From an uncultured bacterium (GTDB taxonomy: Bacteria > Cyanobacteriota > Vampirovibrionia > Gastranaerophilales > Gastranaerophilaceae): a stretch of DNA of 12,773 bases. Numbering within the stretch: position 1 is the first letter of the stretch; each line of letters starts with the position of its first letter. The stretch lies in the NCBI GenBank assembly GCA_900553895.1, contig USFB01000049.1:1-12773 (forward strand), given 5' to 3'. The notes under the pieces are model-generated. The model made no database searches and was not told the DNA's origin. It saw only the letters and a list, made by a program, of their open reading frames with translations. Below are positions 1 to 8,118 of the stretch, one piece after another. The position numbers were made by a program, and so were the translations under genes.

Positions 1-968
1 CGACCTACGAATGGGTCTGCCATAACCTTGAATGATAAAGCTGAGAATGGTTCAGAGTCAGAAGAATGTCTTTCAGTTTTTGTACCGTCTTCTAATTCAC
101 CTTCAATAGCTTTAACATCAACCGGTGATGGCATATAATCAACAACTGCGTTTAATAACAATTGAACACCCTTGTTCTTGAATGCTGTACCGCAAGTTAC
201 AGGAACGATTTTGTTATCGCAAACTGCTTTTCTTAATGCAGCCTTCAATTCGTCAACTGTGATTGAATCAGGATCTTCGAAGAATTTTTCCATCAAAGCG
301 TCATCTTCAGATGCGATAGCTTCAACCATTGCATCATGATATTCTTTAGCTTTTTCAGCCATATCAGCTGGAATTTCTTCTTCTCTGATATCTGTACCTA
401 AGTCGTTAGTGTAGATTTCAGCCTTCATAGTCATCAAGTCGATAAGACCTGTGAATTTGTCTTCAGCACCGATAGGTAATTGAAGAGGAACTGCGTTAGC
501 ACCTAATCTGTTTTTGATTTGGTCTACAACTCTGTAGAAATCAGCACCAGTTCTATCCATTTTGTTTACGAATACCATTCTTGGAACTTCGTATCTGTTA
601 GCTTGTCTCCAAACTGTTTCAGATTGTGATTGAACACCACCAACTGCACAGAATACAGCTACAACACCATCTAATACACGAAGAGAACGTTCTACTTCAA
701 TTGTAAAGTCAACGTGACCCGGTGTGTCGATAATGTTGATTTGGTGACCTTTCCAAGAAGCTGTAACAGCTGCAGATTGGATTGTAATACCTCTTTCTTT
801 TTCTTGTTCCATAAAGTCAGTTACAGCAGCACCATCGTGTGTTTCACCGATTTTGTGAGTTTTACCTGTGTAGAACAAGATACGTTCAGTTGTAGTGGTT
901 TTACCTGCGTCGATGTGAGCAGCAATACCAATATTTCTGATTTTTTCTAATGGAGTTTTTCTAGCCAT
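1..968 (-). CDS. fusA: Elongation factor G, N-terminal part (cut by window edge)
   Basis: Translation elongation factor G is the cytoplasmic GTPase that drives ribosomal translocation. The frame reads from ATG at 966-968 to the window edge and gives 322 codons plus a partial Arg codon, so less than half of the usual roughly 690-700 residues is present. The GTPase motifs are all visible: AHIDAGKTT (residues 17-25, P-loop), GITI with the switch I region (60-63), DTPGHVDF (81-88), NKMD (135-138) and, further on, CGTAFKNKG, which is typical of EF-G. The start is supported by an AAGGA-type ribosome binding site about 10 bases upstream. The gene is not preceded by rpsG: a divergent TPR gene starts 151 bases away, so fusA probably has its own promoter here. 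Identification is secure; only the C-terminal domains cannot be seen. Confidence 0.98.
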   Translation of the reverse strand, partial: MARKTPLEKIRNIGIAAHIDAGKTTTTERILFYTGKTHKIGETHDGAAVTDFMEQEKERGITIQSAAVTASWKGHQINIIDTPGHVDFTIEVERSLRVLDGVVAVFCAVGGVQSQSETVWRQANRYEVPRMVFVNKMDRTGADFYRVVDQIKNRLGANAVPLQLPIGAEDKFTGLIDLMTMKAEIYTNDLGTDIREEEIPADMAEKAKEYHDAMVEAIASEDDALMEKFFEDPDSITVDELKAALRKAVCDNKIVPVTCGTAFKNKGVQLLLNAVVDYMPSPVDVKAIEGELEDGTKTERHSSDSEPFSALSFKVMADPFVG

Positions 969-1002
969 TGTCTTAGTTTCCTTTATATTTCTACTACTAC
1001 TA

Positions 1003-1008
1003 TTTATA
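1003..1008 (-). promoter_or_regulatory. Possible -10 box for fusA
   Basis: Read on the minus strand this is TATAAA, about 35 bases before the fusA start. No convincing -35 hexamer lies 16-18 bases further upstream, so the call rests on one hexamer and on the fact that fusA needs a promoter between itself and the divergent gene. A short CTA trinucleotide run (about 991-1001) lies in the leader between this box and the start. Confidence 0.35.
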
Positions 1009-1104
1009 CTGTTTCCCAGTTAATCACATTGTCGCATGAACATGTTTTCAGTACAAGTGGTGATGATTTTAGAGGAGTTTTTTGGACACAAAACTTAAAA
1101 TTCC

Positions 1105-1113
1105 TGCTATAAT
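1105..1113 (+). promoter_or_regulatory. Extended -10 promoter of the TPR gene, probably leaderless
   Basis: The sequence TGCTATAAT is a perfect extended -10 element. A TGGACA hexamer lies 19 bases upstream (1083-1088) as a possible weak -35. The -10 box ends 6 bases before the ATG at 1120, so the expected transcription start coincides with the start codon and no Shine-Dalgarno sequence fits in between. Confidence 0.65.
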
Positions 1114-1119
1114 GTTTCT

Positions 1120-1764
1120 ATGAAACGCAAATTATTATTTTTATTTTTAATCTGTTCAATTTTTGGATTACCTTCATATTCGGCTATTAAAGGAGGTTTA
1201 GAATATTCTATTCCAATTGACTACTCAAAGTTAAATGAAGATGAATTACAGGCAAAAGCGGGCTTTTATTACAATTTAGTATTAAGAAACGGCAAAGACA
1301 GTGAAGATATGACTGCGGCTTTAAATCTTTATCATATGTTGGCGCACAAAAATCACGATAACGTTATGTATCTTACAAGACTAGGTACTTTATATGACAT
1401 CGCTGGCAAAGACCGTTATGCAAAAGGGGCGTTTTTTGACGCAATGGGAATCAAACCAAATGAGCCGGAGGCATATTTTAGACTTGGCGAATTTTATTAC
1501 AAAAGACAAATGTACAAAAAAGCTTTGCGATTTTACAGTGAGGCATATAAATTCGGTTACACAAGACATTATGAAACAGTTTATAAACTGGGCGATATTT
1601 ACGAAAAATTTGGTGACACAAAGTCCGCATTGAGATATTTAAGGCTAGCTTCAACCATCAGTGCTAATTCTGCGTTGGATGATAAATTACAAAGAGTAGA
1701 AAACGCAGATAAAATTAATCGTGAATACTATTCTAATACAAGAATTCATCCTGTTACAGATTAA
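1120..1764 (+). CDS. Exported TPR-repeat protein of unknown function
   Basis: A 214-residue protein. Residues 1-22 form a signal peptide (MKRK, a hydrophobic stretch, then SYSA), so it is probably exported to the periplasm. After a linker come at least three helical tetratricopeptide-like repeats at about 82-114, 116-147 and 151-184, with the usual pattern of spaced Gly, Ala and Tyr (RLGTLYDIAGK, RLGEFYYKRQMYKKAL, KLGDIYEKFGDTKSAL). TPR domains bind other proteins; no catalytic motif is visible, so it is most likely a scaffold or assembly factor. Its partner is unknown. It is divergent from fusA and convergent with the secretion-type operon (68-base gap, no convincing terminator seen). The start is well placed after an extended -10 box, which implies a leaderless message. 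TPR identity is fairly sure; function is not known. Confidence 0.85.
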   Translation: MKRKLLFLFLICSIFGLPSYSAIKGGLEYSIPIDYSKLNEDELQAKAGFYYNLVLRNGKDSEDMTAALNLYHMLAHKNHDNVMYLTRLGTLYDIAGKDRYAKGAFFDAMGIKPNEPEAYFRLGEFYYKRQMYKKALRFYSEAYKFGYTRHYETVYKLGDIYEKFGDTKSALRYLRLASTISANSALDDKLQRVENADKINREYYSNTRIHPVTD

Positions 1765-1832
1765 AATTATTATTAGCGCATTTCGTTTCCACCGCTTAAG
1801 CAATCAAATTATAAACAATTTTCCATTTTTCA

Positions 1833-2651
1833 TTATTTAATCCTTGCTTTCATTCCCCACTCAACAAGTCTATTCTGGCAAGTTTGAGGGAGTTTTGCAA
1901 CAAGGCTAGCAACAAAAGCATCACGCCCAACAGTATAAGAAAGTTTTGGATTTTTGGCTCTATCAGCTTTTAAAATTACGTTTACAACTTTTTCAACAGG
2001 CAAACCTTTTTTCTCATTTTTTTGAGCATTTGCAATCATAAATCTCATTTCTTTTTCGTAACCTTTGCAATTATCAAAATACTTTGAATTTTCGCTAACA
2101 GATTTGCCCCAAAGCGGTGTAGAAATTACTCCTGGTTTAATTGATACAACTTTAATATTCTTTTTATTTTCAATTAAAAGCGAGTTAAAAAACATATCTA
2201 AACAACGTTTTGAAGCGCAATAAGGTGAAATGAATGGAAAAATTCCAAAGCTTGACATAGAGCTGATATTGATAATTTTCCCATTTTCTAAAATATCCAT
2301 CAGCCTCTGCGTAAATTCGATATGCCCAAAAACATTTACATCGAATTGTCGTCTTAATTCAGACGGCTCAATTTTTTCAATCGGACCTGCAACAACACAA
2401 CCTGCAATATTAACCAACGTATCAATTTTTGTACACTTTGAGATTAGATAATCCGCTGCGAGTTTAATTGTTTCAGGCTTAGAATAGTCTATATAAAAAG
2501 GATAAACATTGGCTGAAATCGCTTTTAGTTCGTTTTCGTGCACTTTATTTCTATACCCTGCAAAAACTACATTGTCTTTAGCCAGTTCTTTTAGCAATGC
2601 GCGTCCGATACCAGAAGCAGAACCTGTAATAACATAAGTTTTAGTCATCAT
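1833..2651 (-). CDS. Short-chain dehydrogenase/reductase (SDR)
   Basis: A 272-residue classical SDR, a cytoplasmic NAD(P)-dependent oxidoreductase. The Rossmann dinucleotide-binding motif TGSASGIG is at residues 9-16, NIAG at 81-84 and Asn106 lies in DVNVFG. The catalytic set is complete: Ser131, Tyr144 and Lys148 (YCASK). A PGVISTP segment (173-179) matches the usual post-catalytic Pro-Gly region. The substrate cannot be told from sequence. Its start overlaps the end of the 93-aa gene by 11 bases, so it is the last gene of the gsp-type operon and probably translationally coupled. Two adjacent ATG codons (2651 and 2648) are possible starts; an AAGG lies upstream. There is no known role for an SDR in type II secretion, so co-transcription may be only positional. 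Confidence 0.92.
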   Translation of the reverse strand: MMTKTYVITGSASGIGRALLKELAKDNVVFAGYRNKVHENELKAISANVYPFYIDYSKPETIKLAADYLISKCTKIDTLVNIAGCVVAGPIEKIEPSELRRQFDVNVFGHIEFTQRLMDILENGKIINISSMSSFGIFPFISPYCASKRCLDMFFNSLLIENKKNIKVVSIKPGVISTPLWGKSVSENSKYFDNCKGYEKEMRFMIANAQKNEKKGLPVEKVVNVILKADRAKNPKLSYTVGRDAFVASLVAKLPQTCQNRLVEWGMKARIK

Positions 2652-2922
2652 TTAATGGCCTTATAATAAGAATTGTAGAAATATTTACTTGCAAGAAATC
2701 GTGCTTTTCGATTTCTCTTTGCGGAACAAGTTTTGATTCTAAAGTACAATTTTTAACTGCAATAAATTGTTTATTTGTGTTCAAAATTTCGGACAAAAGT
2801 CTGTTTCTTTTACCGATTTTCGGCATAAAAACATAGCCTTTGATAATAAATTCTGCAGTTTCAATATAAACTTTTTCTCGCCATGCGGAAGTTGATAGTT
2901 CTAGTATCTCATTATTTTCCAT
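2641..2922 (-). CDS. Small conserved-looking protein between gspF and SDR, function unknown
   Basis: A 93-residue protein with no signal peptide or membrane segment. The composition suggests a mostly beta fold: an N-terminal VYIETAEFIIKGYVFMP stretch, then RNRLLSEILNTNKQFIAV, then a DFLQVNISTILIIRP stretch near the end. From memory this layout resembles small proteins grouped as DUF6812, but the match is unverified. An AAGGA ribosome binding site stands at a normal distance from the ATG. It starts 21 bases after gspF ends and overlaps the SDR start by 11 bases, so it sits inside the operon. Its place directly after the platform protein makes a role with the secretion/pilus machine conceivable, but nothing in the sequence shows it. 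Confidence 0.8.
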   Translation of the reverse strand: MENNEILELSTSAWREKVYIETAEFIIKGYVFMPKIGKRNRLLSEILNTNKQFIAVKNCTLESKLVPQREIEKHDFLQVNISTILIIRPLNDD

Positions 2923-2943
2923 TAATTATTTCCTTTTTATACT

Positions 2944-4143
2944 TTAGTTCATATATGATTGGAACAATGGTAAGTACAAAGCTAAAGCCATTACAAGTAC
3001 GATGCTACCAATTACAATAAGCATAATCGGTTCAATCATTTTGGTCATTGTATCAATGATGCCATCCAATGTCTTATCTAAGAAGTTTACACCTTTTTCA
3101 AGCATATCGCCCAAACGACCTGATTGTTCACCGGTTGCAACCATAAACAAAAGCATTTTTGGAACAATTTTTGTAGATTTAAATGCTTGTGAAACCTGCA
3201 AACCTTGTTGAACTTTAACAATTGCACCACTCATTTTGTTGCGCATTACAGAGTTTGTAAGTGTAATTACAGCCAAGTGCAAGCAGTCAACAATCGGAAT
3301 ACCTGCATCATAAGATACGCTCATTACTGATAAAAAGTTTGAATAGTTTGAATACATGATAAGGTTGTTTAAAAGAGGAATTTTTAAAACAAGTTTATCA
3401 AGAAATTCTCTTGCAGGTTTCCAATTTGCCATCAAAAAGCAGAATGCTAAGAATGCTACTATGAAAATAGGAATTGTGAACCAATATGTTTTTAAATAAT
3501 CACCCGCATTAATCATTAGTGATGTAATTAAAGGAAGTGTTTTATCCTGTTGTTCAAACATTTCTTTGAACGCAGGGAATACAAATACAAGCATGACAAT
3601 TGTGATACAGAAGGCTAAAACTACAACGAACATCGGATACATTAAAGTACCAATAACTTTACCTTTAATGTTTGCTTGTTTTGTTAATAAATCTTTAATA
3701 CGTCCTAAAGTTTTTTCCAATTCACCGGATTCTTCACCGGCTTTAATCAAACCGATAAAAATATAACCAAATACTTGTGGATATCTTGCAAGAGTATCAG
3801 CAAACGTCGAACCTGCCATAATTTGGGTTTTTAGGATTTTTGACATGTCACGAATTTTTTTCTTAGCGGCTTCTTGCTCCATAAACATCAAAGATTCAAC
3901 TGCCGGAATCCCTGATGTTAATAGTATTTGTAGTGTTGATATAAAATCGATTTTTTCACTAAGAGATAAAGACGCAATCTGAGCTGCTTTTTTTGATTTA
4001 GCTTCAGAGAACTCATTAACCTTTGTTGGTACGAGTCCCATTTTACGAATGACGTCACGCGCATCTTTTAAATTTGACGCAGTAACTTCACCTTTTACAA
4101 CCTCTTTTCCTTGTTTTAATGCTGTATATGAATATATTGGCAT
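2944..4143 (-). CDS. gspF: Type II secretion/type IV pilus inner-membrane platform protein GspF/PilC
   Basis: A 399-residue polytopic protein, the usual length for GspF/PilC, which forms the inner-membrane platform that couples the assembly ATPase to pseudopilus growth. The N-terminus has the typical FxYxA-like opening (YSYTALKQGKEVVKGEV). Two homologous T2SSF domains follow, at about 66-190 and 268-390, each carrying the signature GEESGELE (136-143) or GEQSGRLGDML (338-348). Membrane helices are visible at about 166-190, 221-239 and 369-393. The start is fixed by a good AGAGG ribosome binding site 6-7 bases upstream. It lies 19 bases after the ATPase gene. Family identity is certain. The gspF name rather than pilC rests on the C-D-E-F gene order. 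Confidence 0.96.
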   Translation of the reverse strand: MPIYSYTALKQGKEVVKGEVTASNLKDARDVIRKMGLVPTKVNEFSEAKSKKAAQIASLSLSEKIDFISTLQILLTSGIPAVESLMFMEQEAAKKKIRDMSKILKTQIMAGSTFADTLARYPQVFGYIFIGLIKAGEESGELEKTLGRIKDLLTKQANIKGKVIGTLMYPMFVVVLAFCITIVMLVFVFPAFKEMFEQQDKTLPLITSLMINAGDYLKTYWFTIPIFIVAFLAFCFLMANWKPAREFLDKLVLKIPLLNNLIMYSNYSNFLSVMSVSYDAGIPIVDCLHLAVITLTNSVMRNKMSGAIVKVQQGLQVSQAFKSTKIVPKMLLFMVATGEQSGRLGDMLEKGVNFLDKTLDGIIDTMTKMIEPIMLIVIGSIVLVMALALYLPLFQSYMN

Positions 4144-4162
4144 AGAATCCTCTTTTTAATAC

Positions 4163-6205
4163 TTAGTCACTTGCGTAACCCAAAACTCTTATAAATTCGT
4201 CAGTTGTTGTAACTCCATCTGTAATATGTTGTAAACAAGAATATTTAAGAGTTTTCATTCCGGCAGCAACAGCTGCTTCTTCAATTTCAATATCGTGTGC
4301 ACCTTGCGCGATTAGTTTTTTGATTTCTCTTGTTATAGGCATAACTTCATAAATCCCCATACGTCCTGTATAGCCCAAGTAACCGCAATCTTTACAGCCC
4401 TTCTTTTTATAAAGCTTTGTTTTCATTAGCTGTTCTTGAACTTTAGGTTCTGTAGAAATATGCTTAACTTCTTCTTCTGTTGGGAAATATGCTTCTTTGC
4501 ATTTGTCACAAAGCTTTCTAACAAGTCTTTGTGCAATTACGCCCGTTAGAGTTGAAGATACCAAATAATCCTTCGCACCCATTTCAATCAAACGCGTAAC
4601 TGTTGCAGCTGCCGAATTGGTGTGGACAGTGCTTAATACCAAGTGTCCTGTAAGAGCTGCTGAAATTGCAACTTCCAATGTTTCAAAGTCACGGATTTCA
4701 CCAATTAGGATGATGTCAGGGTCTTGTCTTAAAATAGCTCTCATACAAGATGCGAACGTAATATCTGCTTTTGGGTTTACCTGTGATTGGTTAATCCCTT
4801 CCAGTTTAATTTCTATTGGGTCTTCAATTGTGGTAATATTCACATCTTCTTTATTCAGTGCTTTTAAAATTGTGTAAAGCGTAGTTGTTTTACCTGAACC
4901 GGTAGGGCCTGAAGTTAAAATAATACCATTTGGTGATTGTACCATATCATGGATTTTTTGAATATCATCGTCAGAAGCTCCGGCAATAATCATTCTATCG
5001 CCAGCAGCCTTCAAGCTAACAGCCGGCGCAAGAATACGGATTACAACCTTTTCTTTTCCAGAAACAGGAAGTGTGTTTATACGGAAGTCGTACATTCTAT
5101 CATTATATTTAATTGAGAATGTACCATCTTGAGGACGTCTGTGTTCTGCAATATTCATTCTTGCAAGAACCTTAAAACGAGTAATTACGGCTTGTTCAAT
5201 ACTGCCGGGAATCTCCAGTACTTTTTTCAAAATACCGTCAGAACGAACACGAACTACATAGTAGCCGATTCTAGGTTCAATGTGAATATCGGATGCTTTA
5301 GCATCAATCGCATCTGTAATAATTTTATAAACAAACTTTGCAACGTTACCGCTTGCATCTTGAAGTTCTTTTTCAACCTGACTCCAAAGAGATTCTTCAC
5401 TATTATACTGAGCTGATTCTTCTTCAATACTTTGAATAATTCGCTCAGTTTCTTTTGCTGCTTGTTCAGTCTTTTTTTGTACGAAATATTCTTTTAAAAA
5501 TTTTTCGTATTCAAAGGATGGAATACAATAAACATTTAAGGAACGACCTGTTGAAAGAGAAATCTCGCGAATTGTATATTTATCCGCAGGATTAACCATT
5601 GCAACGGCAAGTTTATCGCCCTGCATTGTCATTGGAATTGCTTTTTTCTTTTCTATAAAGTCATCCGGGAGTAATTTTAAGATTGATTTGTCTATTTTAA
5701 CATTCGCTTTTGAGATGACATCACAGTTATATTTTTTCTTTAAATACGAAATAATCTGTTCTGTCGTCAAAAAATCTTTATCAAAGAATACGACATCTAG
5801 TGTAACATTTTTTTCTTGCGCAATTTTTTGTGCTTCTTGTAGTCGTTCTTTTGTAATCCAACCAATTGTAACAAGCATTTCTTCTGGGGTTACTGGTTTT
5901 GTAGCATCTATATTTTTAGCTGCATCAGGATTGTTGATAAGATTATCTATATAGTTATAAACATCATCAAAAATCGTATCACTAACCGGTATTAACTCAA
6001 TTCCACCATAAGTTTGTACCTTACTTTCAATAGTTGAGCGTATTGTTTCAATATCTCTGAGGCTTCTTTGACTGATTATTGTGTACAATTTTCCTTGTCT
6101 TTTATCAACTGGAATAAAACCTGATGATTTCATCAGGTTTAATTCGAAATTATCAATAAATTCTTTTTTTATACTACTTTTTAATTTTTCCAGTTGATTA
6201 GACAT
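4163..6205 (-). CDS. gspE: Type II secretion/type IV pilus assembly ATPase GspE/PilB
   Basis: A 680-residue cytoplasmic hexameric ATPase that powers pseudopilus or pilus assembly. The N-terminal half carries an MshEN-type domain (about 107-240), with a possible second half-domain before it (40-100). The C-terminal motor has every motif: AEHRRPQDG (353-361), Walker A GPTGSGKTT (433-441), Asp box TIEDPIE (459-465), Walker B with GEIRD (498-506) and His box TVHTN (526-530). A zinc-binding tetracysteine is formed by Cys566, Cys569, Cys604 and Cys607, a feature of assembly ATPases and not of PilT retraction ATPases. It starts 5 bases after the secretin stop; no strong ribosome binding site is visible, so coupling is likely. 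GspE versus PilB is not settled by sequence alone; gene order favours GspE. Confidence 0.96.
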   Translation of the reverse strand: MSNQLEKLKSSIKKEFIDNFELNLMKSSGFIPVDKRQGKLYTIISQRSLRDIETIRSTIESKVQTYGGIELIPVSDTIFDDVYNYIDNLINNPDAAKNIDATKPVTPEEMLVTIGWITKERLQEAQKIAQEKNVTLDVVFFDKDFLTTEQIISYLKKKYNCDVISKANVKIDKSILKLLPDDFIEKKKAIPMTMQGDKLAVAMVNPADKYTIREISLSTGRSLNVYCIPSFEYEKFLKEYFVQKKTEQAAKETERIIQSIEEESAQYNSEESLWSQVEKELQDASGNVAKFVYKIITDAIDAKASDIHIEPRIGYYVVRVRSDGILKKVLEIPGSIEQAVITRFKVLARMNIAEHRRPQDGTFSIKYNDRMYDFRINTLPVSGKEKVVIRILAPAVSLKAAGDRMIIAGASDDDIQKIHDMVQSPNGIILTSGPTGSGKTTTLYTILKALNKEDVNITTIEDPIEIKLEGINQSQVNPKADITFASCMRAILRQDPDIILIGEIRDFETLEVAISAALTGHLVLSTVHTNSAAATVTRLIEMGAKDYLVSSTLTGVIAQRLVRKLCDKCKEAYFPTEEEVKHISTEPKVQEQLMKTKLYKKKGCKDCGYLGYTGRMGIYEVMPITREIKKLIAQGAHDIEIEEAAVAAGMKTLKYSCLQHITDGVTTTDEFIRVLGYASD

Positions 6206-6210
6206 AATTA

Positions 6211-8118
6211 TTATAAGCTATCTGCTACAGAGCCTTCTCCATCATTAATAATTTTTGGCGTAATCATAATAACAACTTCAGTTTTAGATTTAGTTGAATT
6301 TGTAGATCTAAATGCACTGCCAATAATCGGTAAATCACCTAATACAGGAACTTTAGAAACTGTCTTTTGTTCATTTTCTTGAATCAAACCACCAATAGCA
6401 AGTGTTTCACCATCCTTGATTCGTACATTTTTTAAATCTAAGTTTCTTCTGCTCAAAAGAGTTGCCTGCAAGTCATCATCGCCTGTTTCACTCTTTGTTG
6501 TTACAGTACCAGCCGGTGTTGCATACTCAGGTTTAATGTTCAATGTTACATAACCATCTGGTGAAATAAATGGAGTCAAAGTAACCTTAATACCTTGGTC
6601 AGAACCGATTGTGTAAGTTCTTTGGACTGTACCGGTTCCGGCACCACCTGTTGAAGTTGATGTCAAGAACTCAGATGTAACTTTTTCTACATAATCTTGA
6701 GTCAAATCAATTGTTGATTCTTGACCGTTGGTAATCAAAAGCTTAGGATTTGCTAATACTCTAGCTTTTCTGTTTTGAATTAAATAACTCATTTGCCAAG
6801 AAATGTAAGGACCGGCTCCATACCATTTTTCGTACGGCACATAGACATCTTCTAATTTAGAACCATCAGCAGAGATTTTTTTTAATTGCATAAATTCTCT
6901 TGTTCCAGGAGTCGCAGTTCTTCCTCCGCTGGTAGTTGTACCTGAGAACTTCACACCCCAGTTAGGAGAGTCAATAGACCATGTGTTAGCTAAGTTCTTA
7001 GTACCCTCTTCATTTAATTCAATAATAGAAACTTCCAAATATGCTTGAGGTTGTTTTACATCGTTTGTTTTGATAAAATTTTCAACCATTTTCATTTGGG
7101 CCTCAGAACCACCCATCATCATTACTGTGCCACGTTGTGGGTAGTATGAAATTGCCATATTTTGTAAATCAAATGATGATGCCGCATTTGAAGAACTTGT
7201 AGGAGCGATTGTACAAGCAATAACGCCTTCCCCAAGTTTAAGCGTGCCATTTGAACCTGATGAGCTGTCGCTGCCATTGCCACTATCACTACTGTCTGCA
7301 GCAGCACCGGTCATTACACCTGCAGCACCGCCAGTTGCCGCACCACCAATATTGCCACCGGTACCTACACCAGGTGTTGCCGGAGCAAAACCTGCATTGC
7401 TTTTACTTGAATCACCACTCTTAGAGCCTCTTGACGGTAGTAACATATTACAAATCATATCCGCCATTTCAGCCGGAGTTGTATGGTTTACTGCAAATGT
7501 TTTAGACAAAGGTTCTCTATCTAATTGGTCGATTACTTTTTGTACGATTTGAGCATCTGATTTCATGCCAAACACAATAATTTCGTTAGTTGCAACATTT
7601 ACTGTTGCAGCATCAACGCTAGAAAGTCCTGCTTTTTTCATGCCAAAAACGTTTTTATTCAAGAATGTTGCAATTTTATCAGCACTAACGTATTTTACAG
7701 GGAATACCATCATTTCTTGTTTTGAGAAAGCAGCATTATCAGTGCTGTCTTTTGCTAAAACAATTAATGTATTATTTTGTGTATAGTAATTCAACCCTGA
7801 TACTTGTAAAACAAGATTAAACGCGTCATTAATAGGCATATTAACCAAGTCTAACGTAACTTTCCCATCTACTGAAGAGTGGAAAACTATGTTCATACCT
7901 GCTTTATCAGCAAACATTCTTAAAACTTGTTTAACGTCGGAATCACGCAAGCTCAAAGTGATTTTATTATTTTTGTTTGTTAATTTGACATCTCCGCTTA
8001 ATACGGTAGAACTTGTATTCGGCACTGAGGTATAAGAAGATACCGCCAAGCCTGAAGGTGCAGTGAACGCTAATAATAACGCTGCTGACAATAGTCTTTG
8101 TATATGATTATATTTCAT
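6211..8118 (-). CDS. gspD: Outer-membrane secretin (GspD/PilQ family)
   Basis: A 635-residue secretin that forms the outer-membrane gated channel. In order: signal peptide (1-25, ending SGLA); N0/STN domain (about 52-120); N1-type domain (136-200); a third domain (about 204-355) broken by a Gly/Ser/Ala-rich insert at roughly 228-292; and the secretin core (357-623) with ARVLANPKLLITNGQ (452-466) and the signature VPVLGDLPIIGSAFR (590-604). There is no AMIN domain, which argues for GspD over PilQ. No lipobox is seen. A strong GGAGGGG ribosome binding site lies inside the end of the upstream gene, and the two genes overlap in an ATGA, so translation is coupled. The low-complexity insert is much longer than a simple linker needs to be. 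Confidence 0.95.
   Translation of the reverse strand: MKYNHIQRLLSAALLLAFTAPSGLAVSSYTSVPNTSSTVLSGDVKLTNKNNKITLSLRDSDVKQVLRMFADKAGMNIVFHSSVDGKVTLDLVNMPINDAFNLVLQVSGLNYYTQNNTLIVLAKDSTDNAAFSKQEMMVFPVKYVSADKIATFLNKNVFGMKKAGLSSVDAATVNVATNEIIVFGMKSDAQIVQKVIDQLDREPLSKTFAVNHTTPAEMADMICNMLLPSRGSKSGDSSKSNAGFAPATPGVGTGGNIGGAATGGAAGVMTGAAADSSDSGNGSDSSSGSNGTLKLGEGVIACTIAPTSSSNAASSFDLQNMAISYYPQRGTVMMMGGSEAQMKMVENFIKTNDVKQPQAYLEVSIIELNEEGTKNLANTWSIDSPNWGVKFSGTTTSGGRTATPGTREFMQLKKISADGSKLEDVYVPYEKWYGAGPYISWQMSYLIQNRKARVLANPKLLITNGQESTIDLTQDYVEKVTSEFLTSTSTGGAGTGTVQRTYTIGSDQGIKVTLTPFISPDGYVTLNIKPEYATPAGTVTTKSETGDDDLQATLLSRRNLDLKNVRIKDGETLAIGGLIQENEQKTVSKVPVLGDLPIIGSAFRSTNSTKSKTEVVIMITPKIINDGEGSVADSL

Noticed and set aside
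1765..1832. Possible bidirectional terminator between the convergent TPR and SDR genes
   Set aside because: Only a short GCTTAAGC palindrome (about 1793-1800) and weak AT pairing are visible; there is no stable stem followed by a T tract.
6210..6215. TATAAT on the minus strand 4 bases before the gspE start
   Set aside because: It overlaps the secretin stop codon, is too close to the ATG for the usual geometry, and has no -35. Inside a tight operon it is probably chance in AT-rich DNA.
7244..7552. Plus-strand open frame of 102 codons rich in Pro, Leu and Ala
   Set aside because: It is the antisense reading of the Gly/Ser/Ala-rich part of the secretin; the composition is a by-product of that low-complexity DNA, and no ribosome binding site is present.
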